DNA of 64,000 bases from positions 310,001 to 374,000 of the forward strand of contig NZ_JAZDUE010000001.1 of assembly GCF_036350515.1 (NCBI RefSeq), written 5' to 3'. The position numbers and the translations under genes are program-made. The DNA comes from Gordonia prachuapensis. GTDB lineage: Bacteria > Actinomycetota > Actinomycetes > Mycobacteriales > Mycobacteriaceae. Shown here one piece after another: positions 30,825-39,472 of this stretch (positions are counted from its first letter, which is position 1; the number at the start of each line of letters is the position of its first letter). The notes under the pieces were generated by a model. It searched no databases. It saw nothing but the letters and a program-made list of their open reading frames with translations, and had not been told where the DNA came from.

Positions 30825-32462
30825 TCAGGCGGGAACGGCCCCGTTGCGATTGGCCCGGTAGGCCGCGACATGGGCTTCCCGGTCCGCGTCCGACATCTCG
30901 TTCAGCAACACATTCGGACTCTGGAAGGTGTTGCCGCGGACGTCGTCCAGCGTCCACATCTTCTTCGGATCGAGATCCAGATGCGGTTGCGGGATGAGCG
31001 TCTTGCCGTCGTCGCGGACGTACCCGAGGTCCTTGATGATGTCGGCGAGGTCCTTGCCGTGGTGCAGCGTCTCCCATTCACGGAAACCGGTGAGGCGACC
31101 CATGTTCGGTGTCTCACGGCCCTCGTACTCGCCGCGGAATGCGGTGGTGTCGGTCCACGCGCAGGTTTCCGAGCAGTAGGTGCGCCACTGGCCGTCGACC
31201 TTGTCGGTGACCATGTCCTCACGGATCAGGCACGGCACCATGCAGGTCCAGCAGCGGTGCGGGTACTCGTAGTCGACATTCTCGAAGGCGATCGGCTTGT
31301 TACGACCCGGGTAGGCGAGACGGTTGTAGTTCTCCCACCACTTGCCGAACTTGTTGTACCAGCCGGGGTACTTCTCCTCGAACCACTCGAAGTCCTTGTC
31401 GGTCATGGCGTCGATGCGCCAGTAGTTGACCGGCCACCCGGTGGCGAAGAACCGTGCGACCTCGTGCACGTAGTGCTTGTCGACGATGCGCTTCCACGCC
31501 TCCTCGACCAGATCGTGCGGGATCGTGAGACCGTACTTCTCCAGCGGCAGAAGATAACTGCGGTAGTAGTCGTCGTAGATCCAGCGCCGCCACATCTCGG
31601 CGTAGCTCTCCCGGTCCTTGCGGCGGTCCTTGGTGCCGTACTCGATGAACGTGCCGATGGCGGCGTCGACGACGCAGTGGTTGTTCCACCAGGCGTACCG
31701 CAGGTCGCGTTCGAGCAGCGGGCGATTGCGCTCGTCGGCCAAGGCCATCAACAGGATCGAGTAGCCGTTGGAGATGTGCCGCGACTCGTCGGACTGGACC
31801 GAGTGGAACACGGTGGGCAGCAGGTAGTCACCGTTGGCGGCGGCCTCGTCGGGCATGGCGACGAACAGCGTGTTGGTGAATGCCGTCTCGGCGACGACCG
31901 TCAGGTAGATGTTGGCGGCGGTGATGGCGTCACCGGTGATGAATCCCTCGCCGAACTGTCGACCGATGGTGCCGGCGTAGTTGTTGGCGAACGCTTTCTC
32001 GGTGATGTCGAAGCCGGCCGGATCGATGTAGTTGTTCATGTACAACTTCTTGAGGTTCATCTGGATCGTCGAATGACGAACCTCGTCGATCATCTGCACG
32101 GCGAGTCCGTTGTGAATCTCGGGATTGGGGACCGCGTCGATGGCCATCGGCATAGCGCGGGCTGCGGAGATCTCGGGAAACGGGATGATCGACAGGAACA
32201 ACTTCTGCCATTCCAGCCACCGCTCCTGGACCTGCCGGAACATGTTGCCGCGGATGGCGCCGTCCATGGCGCCGTAGACGCGATTGTCCTTCTCCTCCTC
32301 CATCGGGAAGTAGGACCGCATGATCTGCTTGAGAGGGTCCTTCTTCGGGGCCTTCTCGAAGGTGTAGTCGGTGCCGAACCGGGTCGCCGGCGTCGCGAAG
32401 GTGGGCTCCCACGACAACTCGGTGATCTTCGCATGTGCTTTGGTCAAGCTCTGCCTGCTCAA
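30825..32462 (-). CDS. prmA: Propane monooxygenase hydroxylase, large (alpha) subunit
   Basis: A 545-residue catalytic subunit of a group 5 soluble di-iron monooxygenase. The carboxylate-bridged iron ligands are readable: Glu97, Glu127 and His130 (EVRH), Glu192, and Glu226 and His229 (ESRH). A cysteine-rich stretch near residue 400 (CWTCMVPC, then CSETCAW) is characteristic of this subfamily. It inserts oxygen into propane, mostly at carbon 2, and relatives also attack phenol, acetone or cyclic ethers. Translation starts at TTG 32462, with a perfect AGGAGG six bases upstream. It is the first gene of the operon. Confidence 0.96.
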   Translation of the reverse strand: MSRQSLTKAHAKITELSWEPTFATPATRFGTDYTFEKAPKKDPLKQIMRSYFPMEEEKDNRVYGAMDGAIRGNMFRQVQERWLEWQKLFLSIIPFPEISAARAMPMAIDAVPNPEIHNGLAVQMIDEVRHSTIQMNLKKLYMNNYIDPAGFDITEKAFANNYAGTIGRQFGEGFITGDAITAANIYLTVVAETAFTNTLFVAMPDEAAANGDYLLPTVFHSVQSDESRHISNGYSILLMALADERNRPLLERDLRYAWWNNHCVVDAAIGTFIEYGTKDRRKDRESYAEMWRRWIYDDYYRSYLLPLEKYGLTIPHDLVEEAWKRIVDKHYVHEVARFFATGWPVNYWRIDAMTDKDFEWFEEKYPGWYNKFGKWWENYNRLAYPGRNKPIAFENVDYEYPHRCWTCMVPCLIREDMVTDKVDGQWRTYCSETCAWTDTTAFRGEYEGRETPNMGRLTGFREWETLHHGKDLADIIKDLGYVRDDGKTLIPQPHLDLDPKKMWTLDDVRGNTFQSPNVLLNEMSDADREAHVAAYRANRNGAVPA

Positions 32463-32550
32463 TGTGCGCCTCCTCGTGAGAAGGCCGACGAGGTGCCGGC
32501 CTGCTGGGCTGGAGCGCCTCCGATGTAACCGTGTGATTCAGGTCATACCC

Positions 32551-32565
32551 GTCTCAGTGTGAGAC
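32551..32565. promoter_or_regulatory. Palindrome upstream of prmA, candidate activator site
   Basis: GTCTCAGTGTGAGAC has perfect 6-base arms and lies 88-102 bases upstream of the prmA start codon, a normal distance for an enhancer-type activator site. It shares TGTGAGA with the palindrome upstream of the activator gene. No sigma-54 -24/-12 element is seen. Confidence 0.55.
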
Positions 32566-32641
32566 AGCGGGCACATTTTTCTGGGTCGCCAGCGCTGGAC
32601 GCGGTGGGTGCACATACGTCGCATCGTCGACGATGAGGCGC

Positions 32642-32665
32642 GATCTGCCGTGATCGTGGCAGGTC
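32642..32665. terminator. Hairpin after the serine hydrolase gene
   Basis: GATCTGCC and GGCAGGTC (one mismatch) flank GTGATCGT, ten bases beyond the hydrolase stop and upstream of the prm promoter region. It could stop read-through into the prm operon, though no T-run follows. Confidence 0.4.
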
Positions 32666-32674
32666 AGGAGCGCG

Positions 32675-33898
32675 TCAGGCCTCGGTGAGGTCGTACACCG
32701 AACTCTCGAAATCCAGGTAGGCGGCGATCGCAGCCGGATCGAAGAACGGGAACAACTGTGCCGCCCAGAATCCGCCGATCCGGTTGCGTCGGTCGATCCA
32801 GTAGTAGAGGTTGGCCAGCCCGCCCCAACCGAGGGTGCCGGCCGGCCGGCCGGTGGGGGCGGGTTCCTCGAGGCGCATGGAGCTCAGCCCCCAGGTCTTG
32901 GACACGCCGGGGAAGAACTCGGCGTCGTGGGTGACCGCGGGGAGTACGCCGGGCAGCCTGCGCACCCGCAGGTCGCCGATGTGGTTGCGTTCGGCGGCGG
33001 CGATCGTTTCCGGCCTCAGCAGCTGGTCGCCGGAATCGGAGAGGCCGTCGTTGAGCCACATCCGGATGAATGCCAGGTAGTCGCGCACCGTCGAATACAG
33101 GCCCTGGCCGCCCATGTGGAGCTCTGGTTCGGCCGGCATGGCCCACTTCCGGTTCGGCCGCAGACCGCCGTCCGCCGTGCGGTGATGCATCACGGCCCGG
33201 CGCCCGGCCGTGTCGCCGGTCAGTGTGAACGAGGTGTCGGACATGCCGAGCGGTGAGAACACCCGCTCGGACATGACGTCACCGAGCCGTTGGCCGGTGA
33301 TGCCCTCCACGACGAGTCCCGCCCAGTCGACGTTGCTGCCGTACTCCCATGCGGTGCCGGGATCGAACAGCAGCGGAGTGGCGAGCGATTCGCGGGTCGC
33401 GCTGATGACACCGGGCACGCCGTGGTCGCGGGTGAGTCTGCGATAGGTCTCGTTGAAGAAGTCGTATCCGAAACCGGCTGTGTGCGTGAGCAATTGTCGT
33501 GTCGTGATGGGCGTGGAAGGTGCGCGCAGCTGCGGATTCCCGGCGTGGTCGAATCCTTCGATGACCGACACCCGACGAAGTCGCGGCGCGTACTCGGCGG
33601 CGGGGGCGTCGAGGTCGAGCCGGCCGTCCTCGACCAGCTGGAGCGCGACGGTTGCGGTGATCGCCTTCGTGGTCGAGAACAACGCGAACACGGTGTCGGT
33701 GGTCATCGCGTCGGTGGTCATGGAGTCGGGGCTGTCGACGGCTCGGACGCCCGCAGCCGACAGTGACAGCAGTGCGTCCTCAGAGGTGACACCTGCGACG
33801 ACACCGGGAACCCGGGAAGGCCCGCTCGTCGCGGACTCGACTGCTGACTCGGTGGCCGCGACGATTCCCGCCGCGTCCACCGTGCGCGTGCTCCTCAT
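32675..33898 (-). CDS. Serine beta-lactamase-fold hydrolase (EstB type)
   Basis: A 407-residue class C beta-lactamase-like protein. The catalytic Ser-x-x-Lys is in LFSTTKAITA, the second motif YxN is YGSN, and the third is LGWGGLAN in place of KTG, a change common in esterases of this family (EstB, carboxylesterase VIII). No signal peptide is evident, which also argues for an intracellular esterase rather than a lactamase. The ATG at 33898 is favoured because GAGGAGG lies nine bases ahead; ATG 33907 would abut it. Its substrate is unknown. Confidence 0.82.
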   Translation of the reverse strand: MRSTRTVDAAGIVAATESAVESATSGPSRVPGVVAGVTSEDALLSLSAAGVRAVDSPDSMTTDAMTTDTVFALFSTTKAITATVALQLVEDGRLDLDAPAAEYAPRLRRVSVIEGFDHAGNPQLRAPSTPITTRQLLTHTAGFGYDFFNETYRRLTRDHGVPGVISATRESLATPLLFDPGTAWEYGSNVDWAGLVVEGITGQRLGDVMSERVFSPLGMSDTSFTLTGDTAGRRAVMHHRTADGGLRPNRKWAMPAEPELHMGGQGLYSTVRDYLAFIRMWLNDGLSDSGDQLLRPETIAAAERNHIGDLRVRRLPGVLPAVTHDAEFFPGVSKTWGLSSMRLEEPAPTGRPAGTLGWGGLANLYYWIDRRNRIGGFWAAQLFPFFDPAAIAAYLDFESSVYDLTEA

Positions 33899-33965
33899 CG
33901 CCGGCATCCTCCTCGACGTCGCTGGCGTGTGCCCGCAGTCTAGGCGGACCGTCGATCCTGCCCCG

Positions 33966-35141
33966 TCAGGCACGCATTGACTGCACGAACTCGCCGAGCC
34001 GACGGATGCCCTCGGTCAGCTCGTCCGTCGACGCCGCGTACGACAGTCGGATGTGGTCGTCGGCCGTGTGATGGCCGAAGTCCTTTCCCGGCGTGAGTGA
34101 GACATGTGCCTCGGCGAGCGCTCGATCGCAGAACTCGGCAGACGTCAATCCGGTCGACGCGACGTCGATGTAGACGTAGAACGCCCCATCCGGTTGCACG
34201 GGTACCGACAGACCGATGCGTGCGAGCCCGTCGACGACGAGGTCGCGTCGGATTCGGAACTGTTCGCGGCGGGCCTCGGTGAGGGCCAGGGATTCCTCGG
34301 TGAAGCACTCGAGTGCCGCATGCTGGGCGGGCGTCGGTGGGCAGATGTAGAAGTTCTGGGCCAGGCGTTCCATGACGGCCACCATTTCGTCGGGCACGAT
34401 GCACCACCCCAGTCGCCATCCCGTCATGCCGAAGTACTTGGAGAAGCTGTTGATCACGATCGCGCCCGGGTCCGCGGAGAGGATGCTGCGCGGGCCGTGA
34501 CCGTCGACGTCGTCGGCGAGGCCGAGGTAGATCTCGTCGACGATGCGCCAGCCGCCACGCTCGCGCACGTCGGCACACAGCCGTTGCAGCTCGGCGTGCG
34601 GGACGGATGTGCCGGTCGGGTTCGATGGTGTCGCGACCATGACACCCCGAGTGTCGGGTGCCCACGCGTCCGCCACCAGGTCGGTGGTGAGCTGAAAACG
34701 CGACGCGGCGGTGGTGGGGATCAGGCGGACGCGGGCACCGTAGCTCTCGGCGAAGCGCCGGTTGCACGGATACGACGGGTCGGCGACGAGGACCTCGTCG
34801 CCGGGATCGATCAGGGCGGCGCAGCTCAGCAGGAGCGCGGCGGACGCGCCCGACGTCACCACGACGCGACCGGCGTCCACCTCGCAGTCGAAGTGACGGG
34901 AGTAGAAATCGGCTATCGCCGAACGTAGTTCGGGCAGCCCGAGCGCGGCGGTGTAGGTGAGCGGCCGGCCGTCGGTCAGATCGCGAACGGCGGCGAGGAA
35001 GGCCGGTGGGGCACCGAAGTCGGGTTCGCCGATGCTGAGCTTGACCACATGATGGCCCGCCGCCTCGAGTGCGGCCGCCCGCTTGCCGAACTCCATCGCA
35101 TAGAAGGGGGTGACCGCCTCGGCGCGCTGGGAGAACCTCAT
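33966..35141 (-). CDS. PLP-dependent class I aminotransferase
   Basis: A 391-residue fold-type I aminotransferase. Recognisable are KLSIGEPDFGAPP, the cofactor-stacking region VVTSGASAALLL, ATPSNPTGT, the DEIYLGL motif, the PLP-binding Lys in NSFSKYFGMTGWRLGW and the substrate Arg near HIRLSYA. Relatives include aspartate/aromatic and valine-pyruvate aminotransferases, so the amino donor is uncertain. The ATG at 35141 gives standard length. It sits between unrelated genes with no clear operon partner. Confidence 0.9.
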   Translation of the reverse strand: MRFSQRAEAVTPFYAMEFGKRAAALEAAGHHVVKLSIGEPDFGAPPAFLAAVRDLTDGRPLTYTAALGLPELRSAIADFYSRHFDCEVDAGRVVVTSGASAALLLSCAALIDPGDEVLVADPSYPCNRRFAESYGARVRLIPTTAASRFQLTTDLVADAWAPDTRGVMVATPSNPTGTSVPHAELQRLCADVRERGGWRIVDEIYLGLADDVDGHGPRSILSADPGAIVINSFSKYFGMTGWRLGWCIVPDEMVAVMERLAQNFYICPPTPAQHAALECFTEESLALTEARREQFRIRRDLVVDGLARIGLSVPVQPDGAFYVYIDVASTGLTSAEFCDRALAEAHVSLTPGKDFGHHTADDHIRLSYAASTDELTEGIRRLGEFVQSMRA

Positions 35142-35200
35142 GGCGTCATTGTTCACCCATGAGGATCTGCCCACCGCGCCGAGGGGTCACGGAATGTACG

Positions 35201-36034
35201 TCACGGAATGTAGTTGAACTCGTCCGGATCCGGGCCGCGGCGGCGATCCTTGTTCATACCGTCGATGGCCGCCATGTCCTCCGGCGACAGCTCGAAGTCG
35301 AACAGGGCGAAGTTCTCCTCGACACGAGCCCGGGTCACCGACTTCGGGAAGACGATGTCGCCGCGCTGCAGATGCCACCGCAGGGTCACCTGGGCGGGCG
35401 TGCGCCCCTTCTCACCGGCGATCTTGGCCAGGACGGGATCGTCGAGCACATCGCCCTGCGCGATCGGCGACCACGCCTCGGTCGCGATGCCGTGCTCGGA
35501 GTTGAATGCGCGCAACGCATTCTGCGTGAGATACGGATGCACCTCGATCTGATTGACGGCGGGCACCACGTCGGTCTCGGCGAACAAACGCTCGAGATGT
35601 GCTCGCTGGAAGTTGGAGACGCCGATCGCCCGGGCCTTGCCCTCGGCGTGGATCTTCTCCATCGCCCGCCACGTCTCGACGTAGTCGACGTCGATGCCGG
35701 GCAGCGGCCAGTGGATGAGGAACAGGTCGACCGCGTCGACGCCGAGGTCGGCCAGCGTCTGGTCGGTGGCGCGCAGTGCGTCGTCGTGCGCGTGGAAACC
35801 GTTGTTGAGCTTGCTGGTGATGAAGATCTGGTCGCGTGGGATGCCGGATTCGGCGACCGCCTGACCGACTTCCTTCTCGTTGCCGTACATCTCGGCGGTG
35901 TCGATGTGGCGGTAGCCCACCTCGAGAGCCGTCAATGTGGCGGCCTTCGTGTCCTCCGGCGGGATCTGGAAGACGCCGAAGCCGAGCTGCGGGATCTCGA
36001 CGCCGTTGTTCAGGGTGATCGTGGGTACAGACAT
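35201..36034 (-). CDS. Aldo/keto reductase
   Basis: A 277-residue NADPH-dependent AKR of the 2,5-diketo-D-gluconate reductase type. Catalytic residues are visible in order: Asp and Tyr in HIDTAEMYGNE, Lys in TSKLN, and His in LIHWPLP. The NADPH-binding end PKSVTRARVEENFALFDF is intact. It reduces aldehydes or ketones to alcohols in the cytoplasm; such enzymes detoxify methylglyoxal among others. It is preceded on the same strand by the quinone reductase, but both have their own leaders. Confidence 0.9.
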   Translation of the reverse strand: MSVPTITLNNGVEIPQLGFGVFQIPPEDTKAATLTALEVGYRHIDTAEMYGNEKEVGQAVAESGIPRDQIFITSKLNNGFHAHDDALRATDQTLADLGVDAVDLFLIHWPLPGIDVDYVETWRAMEKIHAEGKARAIGVSNFQRAHLERLFAETDVVPAVNQIEVHPYLTQNALRAFNSEHGIATEAWSPIAQGDVLDDPVLAKIAGEKGRTPAQVTLRWHLQRGDIVFPKSVTRARVEENFALFDFELSPEDMAAIDGMNKDRRRGPDPDEFNYIP

Positions 36035-36096
36035 GGTGCTGTCACCTTTCCTCGTGAATCGAGCGGAATCGTGCTGTGCGATCGTGCCCGTTGGTC

Positions 36097-37038
36097 TCAG
36101 GGCACGAGAACGAATTTGCCTCGGGGATGGCTGGTTTCGAGCTCGGTGAGCGCGACGGCCGCGGCCGCGAGCGGGAAGGTCTTGGCCACCTCGGTGACCA
36201 GTGCGCCGGTGGCGGCATCGGCGATCAGGCCGTCGACCGCTTCGGCACGGTGACGACGGCTCTCCGGTGTGCTGCCGTTGAGCAGAACGATGCCGTCGGA
36301 GGAGTGACCGAACGCGGCGATGCTCACGATCTTGCCCGGGTTGTCGACGAGTTCCAGCGAGGTGTCGATCGCCTCGTCGCCGCCGGCGGTGTCGATGACC
36401 GACGTGATCGGCCCCGGCGCGACGTCCCGGACTCGGTCGAGCAGTCCATCGCCGTAGGCCACCGGGATCGCCCCGAGAGCTCGGAGATGATCGTGGTTGC
36501 GTGGGCCGGCCGTCGCGATCACGGTCGCGCCCCGCGCGCGGGCCAGCTGGATCGCGATGACACCGACCGCGCCCGAGCCGCCGTGGATCAGTACGACGTC
36601 GTCGGCGTCGACGCCCGCGGTCTGCACGGTGTCGGCGGCGGTGACGCCCACCAGCAGCAGGCCGGCGGCATGCTCGAACTCGAGCTCGTCGGGGATGCGG
36701 TGGACGGCGGTGAGGTCGGCCTGCAGTCGGTCGGTGTAGGCGCCGTGTGCTCGATAGACGATCACCCGGTCCCCGACACCGAGGGTGCCGTCGGGGGTCA
36801 CCGCGCCGTCGCCGACCGCTGCGATCACCCCGGCAGCCTCGAAGCCGATCGGGAGCGGCAGTTTCGACTCGTCCCCACCCATCTGTCCGCGGACGATCTT
36901 GGCGTCGGCGGGGTTCACACCGATCGCCTTCGTCTCGACGATCACATGCCCGGGGCTGGGAAGCGTCGGCTCTGTCTCCTTCAGTTCCAGGACCTCGGTG
37001 GGCGGGCCGTAGCCGGTCGCGACGATTGTGTGGGCCAT
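36097..37038 (-). CDS. Zinc-independent quinone oxidoreductase (MDR family)
   Basis: A 313-residue NADPH:quinone reductase-like protein with GroES-like and Rossmann domains. The nucleotide motif is LIHGGSGAVGVIAIQLAR; zinc ligands are absent, which separates it from alcohol dehydrogenases. ATG 37038 begins the GroES-like domain (MAHTIVATGYG); ATG 37098 is in frame, and neither has a clear ribosome site. The gene is divergent from an ArsR repressor and a 20-base palindrome lies between them, so ArsR-controlled induction by an electrophile is plausible. Confidence 0.85.
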   Translation of the reverse strand: MAHTIVATGYGPPTEVLELKETEPTLPSPGHVIVETKAIGVNPADAKIVRGQMGGDESKLPLPIGFEAAGVIAAVGDGAVTPDGTLGVGDRVIVYRAHGAYTDRLQADLTAVHRIPDELEFEHAAGLLLVGVTAADTVQTAGVDADDVVLIHGGSGAVGVIAIQLARARGATVIATAGPRNHDHLRALGAIPVAYGDGLLDRVRDVAPGPITSVIDTAGGDEAIDTSLELVDNPGKIVSIAAFGHSSDGIVLLNGSTPESRRHRAEAVDGLIADAATGALVTEVAKTFPLAAAAVALTELETSHPRGKFVLVP

Positions 37039-37118
37039 GCCCGGTTCAAGGTCCGCGTCCCGGCTCAGTATTCCGAGGCTCGCGGACGCGCTGGTCATGG
37101 CGACGAACCCGAGACAAT

Positions 37119-37138
37119 TGGTAACCCATAGGTTACCA
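37119..37138. promoter_or_regulatory. ArsR-type operator overlapping a leaderless promoter
   Basis: TGGTAACCCATAGGTTACCA is a palindrome with perfect 8-base arms in the gap between the divergent quinone reductase and ArsR genes. A -10 box TACCAT at 37134-37139 overlaps its right arm and lies six bases before the GTG start of the ArsR gene, indicating a leaderless transcript repressed by bound ArsR. Confidence 0.75.
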
Positions 37139-37145
37139 TTCAGGG

Positions 37146-37535
37146 GTGTCGACCTTCGATGCGATCGCCGATCCGGTGCGACGACAGATCCTGGGGATGC
37201 TCGTCGGCGGCCCACGACGGGTCGTCGACATCCAACGGGAACTCGCCGACAACCACCCGATCTCCCGGCCGGCGGTGTCCCGACACCTCCGGGTGCTGGG
37301 AGAGGCCGGGCTGGTGCAGGTGGCCGAGTCGGGGCGGGAACGCCACTATCGCCTCGAGACGGCACCGTTGGACGAGGTGAGCGAATTCGTCGCGTCGCTG
37401 GCCGATCACGAAGCGGACCTCGTCCGGCGCGCACCTGTCGGCCCGAGCATGCTCGACGCACTCGACACAGAGGTGTACAGGACCAGGCGTGAACGCCGCT
37501 CCGCGCGCGCCGACCACGAGGAGGAAACAGCATGA
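37146..37535 (+). CDS. ArsR-family repressor
   Basis: A 129-residue winged-helix regulator (FDAIADPVRRQILGMLVGG; recognition helix ISRPAVSRHLRVLGEAG). No cysteine pair or other metal site is seen, so it is of the non-metal type that is usually paired with an SRPBCC gene. The GTG start fits a leaderless transcript. It overlaps the SRPBCC gene by four bases (ATGA) and probably controls both this operon and the divergent quinone reductase through the palindrome upstream. Confidence 0.9.
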   Translation: MSTFDAIADPVRRQILGMLVGGPRRVVDIQRELADNHPISRPAVSRHLRVLGEAGLVQVAESGRERHYRLETAPLDEVSEFVASLADHEADLVRRAPVGPSMLDALDTEVYRTRRERRSARADHEEETA

Positions 37536-38062
37536 CCACCATCCCCACCGGCCGCCGTCGGCTTCGACCCGAAGGCGACTCCGTGGAGTTCACCCGCACG
37601 TATCGCGCCTCGATCGAGGACGTCTGGGCCGCGGTGACGGAATCCGATCGGCTCGCCCGCTGGATCGGGTTCTACAGCGGCGATCCACAGGAAGGCCACG
37701 TCCAGTTCACGATGAACGCCGAGGGCGAGGACAACATGGTCCCGGTGCGCTACGACATCCGACGGTGTGAGCCACCACGGATCCTCCAGATCCACACCAC
37801 CGACGATTTCGGCACCTGGGACCTGGTCGTGGAACTGGCGGAGGCTCGGGGGATCACGACGCTGACCCTCGCCGAGATCGTCAACGATCCGGCGACGATC
37901 GAGAACACCGGGCCGGGCTGGGAGTACTACCTGGATCGGTTGACCGCGACGATGGACGGAACCGACCCGGCGACAATTGATTTCGACGACTATTACCCGA
38001 CGCAGCGGGAGTACTACCTCCGCATCCAGCGGGCGATCATCGACGCGGCCACGTCGTCCTGA
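37532..38062 (+). CDS. SRPBCC/AHSA1-domain protein
   Basis: A 176-residue protein with the START-like fold of the AHSA1 family (VEFTRTYRASIEDVWAAVTESDRLARWIG; ITTLTLAEIV; GWEYYLDRLTA). These proteins bind hydrophobic small molecules, and ArsR-AHSA1 pairs are very common in actinobacteria. It is translated together with the ArsR gene. The ligand is unknown. It ends eight bases from the convergent Nudix gene. Confidence 0.88.
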   Translation: MTTIPTGRRRLRPEGDSVEFTRTYRASIEDVWAAVTESDRLARWIGFYSGDPQEGHVQFTMNAEGEDNMVPVRYDIRRCEPPRILQIHTTDDFGTWDLVVELAEARGITTLTLAEIVNDPATIENTGPGWEYYLDRLTATMDGTDPATIDFDDYYPTQREYYLRIQRAIIDAATSS

Positions 38063-38070
38063 ACCGCGCG

Positions 38071-38553
38071 TCAGGGGCGAAACCAGGCGGTGGGCTCGTC
38101 GCGCAGGGCCTTGTCGATGCGGAGCCGGGATGTGGCGGCGAGGTCGGACGGCAGGTTCTCGGGCGCGAACCATTCGACGGCGGTGTTCTCGTCGTCGGCC
38201 GGGTGCGGATCGCCCTCGAGGTGCCGCGCGAGGAAGCAGACGTCGAGGTACTGCGTCTGATCACCGTTGGGATAGGTGATCATCGGGGTGACGTCGACAC
38301 TTGTCAGCCGCACCACCTCGGCGCGGACCCCGGTCTCCTCGGTGATCTCGCGGACGATCGCGCGAGCGGGTTCCTCCCCGGGCTCGAGCACCCCCGACAC
38401 CACCGCCCATTCGCGGGTGTCGGCGCGCCGGGTCAGCAGGATGCGTCCGGCCTCGTCGAGGATGACGGCGCTGACGCCCGACAGCCACAGCGGGCGGTGG
38501 CCGACGTGGCTGCGGAGGTCGCGGATGAAATCGGGAATCGGCACGGCGTCCAT
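38071..38553 (-). CDS. Nudix hydrolase
   Basis: A 160-residue Nudix protein. The Nudix box GVLEPGEEPARAIVREITEE fits Gx5Ex7REUxEExGU, with the metal-binding glutamates in REITEETG. It starts MDAVPIPDF at ATG 38553, although the frame is open for another 363 bases. Nudix enzymes hydrolyse nucleoside diphosphates linked to another group. Close actinobacterial relatives are annotated as NUDIX of unknown substrate. Confidence 0.88.
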   Translation of the reverse strand: MDAVPIPDFIRDLRSHVGHRPLWLSGVSAVILDEAGRILLTRRADTREWAVVSGVLEPGEEPARAIVREITEETGVRAEVVRLTSVDVTPMITYPNGDQTQYLDVCFLARHLEGDPHPADDENTAVEWFAPENLPSDLAATSRLRIDKALRDEPTAWFRP

Positions 38554-38642
38554 CCTGCCCGCGCGGTGTACGGCCCGCAGAACCGACCTTGTCGGTGGCG
38601 GGTGCTTCACTGACACGGTTCCCGTCACAGGAGGTGTCGCCC

Positions 38643-39155
38643 ATGACCGAGCATCAGCCCGATCATCACCCCGAACACCGGCATGAGCGGCCGGGATGCG
38701 GCCCGGCGCGCGGTCGCCGGCCGTCGGTCGACTGGGTGGGCATGGATCGGTGGCTGGTCGACTCGATGGGGGTGATGCCGCGGTCCGCGGTGCTCGATAT
38801 CGGTCCCTCGGGGATCCCCGTCGATGACGGAGCCGACGTCGACTGCGCGCAGATCCAGGTACTCGGGGCGAGAACGTACCTGGTGCGGTTGTCGACGACA
38901 CTGATGGCGCCGCCACTGCTGACCTCCGACACGGTGTGGCGGTCCTCGCTCGACCGGTGGTTCTACGAGGACATTTTCGACGACTGCACGCACGGATTCC
39001 TGATGAGCCGGTCGCGTCGGCGGATCGCCGAGATCGTCGTCACCTGGTTCCGCGACCGTTGTCGTTTCGTCACCCCGGAGGAACTGGGCTGCCACTACCA
39101 GCGACCGGCCAGGCTGCCACGGGCCACGTCGGCAGATCGCCGACGGTCAGGGTGA
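38643..39155 (+). CDS. Hypothetical protein
   Basis: A 170-residue protein of unknown function. Its start is supported by GGAGG eight bases before ATG 38643. The N-terminus is rich in His and Arg (HQPDHHPEHRHERPG), which could bind metal. A compact region (YLVRLSTTLMAPPLLTSD to SLDRWFYEDIFDDCTHG) follows, then a basic tail. No membrane segment or signal is present. No family was recognised. Confidence 0.6.
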   Translation: MTEHQPDHHPEHRHERPGCGPARGRRPSVDWVGMDRWLVDSMGVMPRSAVLDIGPSGIPVDDGADVDCAQIQVLGARTYLVRLSTTLMAPPLLTSDTVWRSSLDRWFYEDIFDDCTHGFLMSRSRRRIAEIVVTWFRDRCRFVTPEELGCHYQRPARLPRATSADRRRSG

Positions 39156-39224
39156 CCCCTGAACTTTCCCCGATTTCGACGGCTGACTGATGATTTCCGA
39201 CGCCCGAACCATCACAGTGGAGAC

Positions 39225-39452
39225 ATGACAACATCAACGAATCCCAACGGGACAACCAACAACAGCGGCATGAACTTCTGGAAGGTGCTCGGCGTCATCG
39301 CGGTGGTGCTACTCGCGCTGGCCATGGTGGGCCCGCTGCTCAAGGGCCTCTTCTGGATCGCGGTGTTCGGCCTCGCGATCTACGGCGGCTACGCGCTCTA
39401 CAAGTCGAGGTCGGCCAAGAACTCGAACCCGAACCCGCCTGCGACGTTCTGA
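39225..39452 (+). CDS. Small membrane protein
   Basis: A 75-residue protein with a polar Asn/Thr-rich N-terminus, one long or two closely spaced membrane segments (VLGVIAVVLLALAMVG and GLFWIAVFGLAIYGGYAL) and a basic, Asn/Pro-rich tail. No function can be assigned. It lies 20 bases ahead of the macro-domain gene and may be co-transcribed with it. Confidence 0.65.
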   Translation: MTTSTNPNGTTNNSGMNFWKVLGVIAVVLLALAMVGPLLKGLFWIAVFGLAIYGGYALYKSRSAKNSNPNPPATF

Positions 39453-39472
39453 ACGGACGACCGGCGTAACTG

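Noticed and set aside
30825..32462. Methane or tetrahydrofuran monooxygenase identity
   Set aside because: Gene order A-B-C-D, accessory genes and sequence fit propane monooxygenase; the succinate-semialdehyde dehydrogenase that often accompanies tetrahydrofuran clusters is absent. Overlapping substrate range cannot be excluded.
30537..32528. Open frame of 663 codons on the plus strand over prmA
   Set aside because: It is the antisense of prmA, whose catalytic residues and homology are clear; its translation is low-complexity and matches no family.
32463..32674. Sigma-54 promoter for prmA
   Set aside because: Sought because of the NtrC-like activator; no GG-N10-GC element at -24/-12 was found and the lineage is not known to have rpoN.
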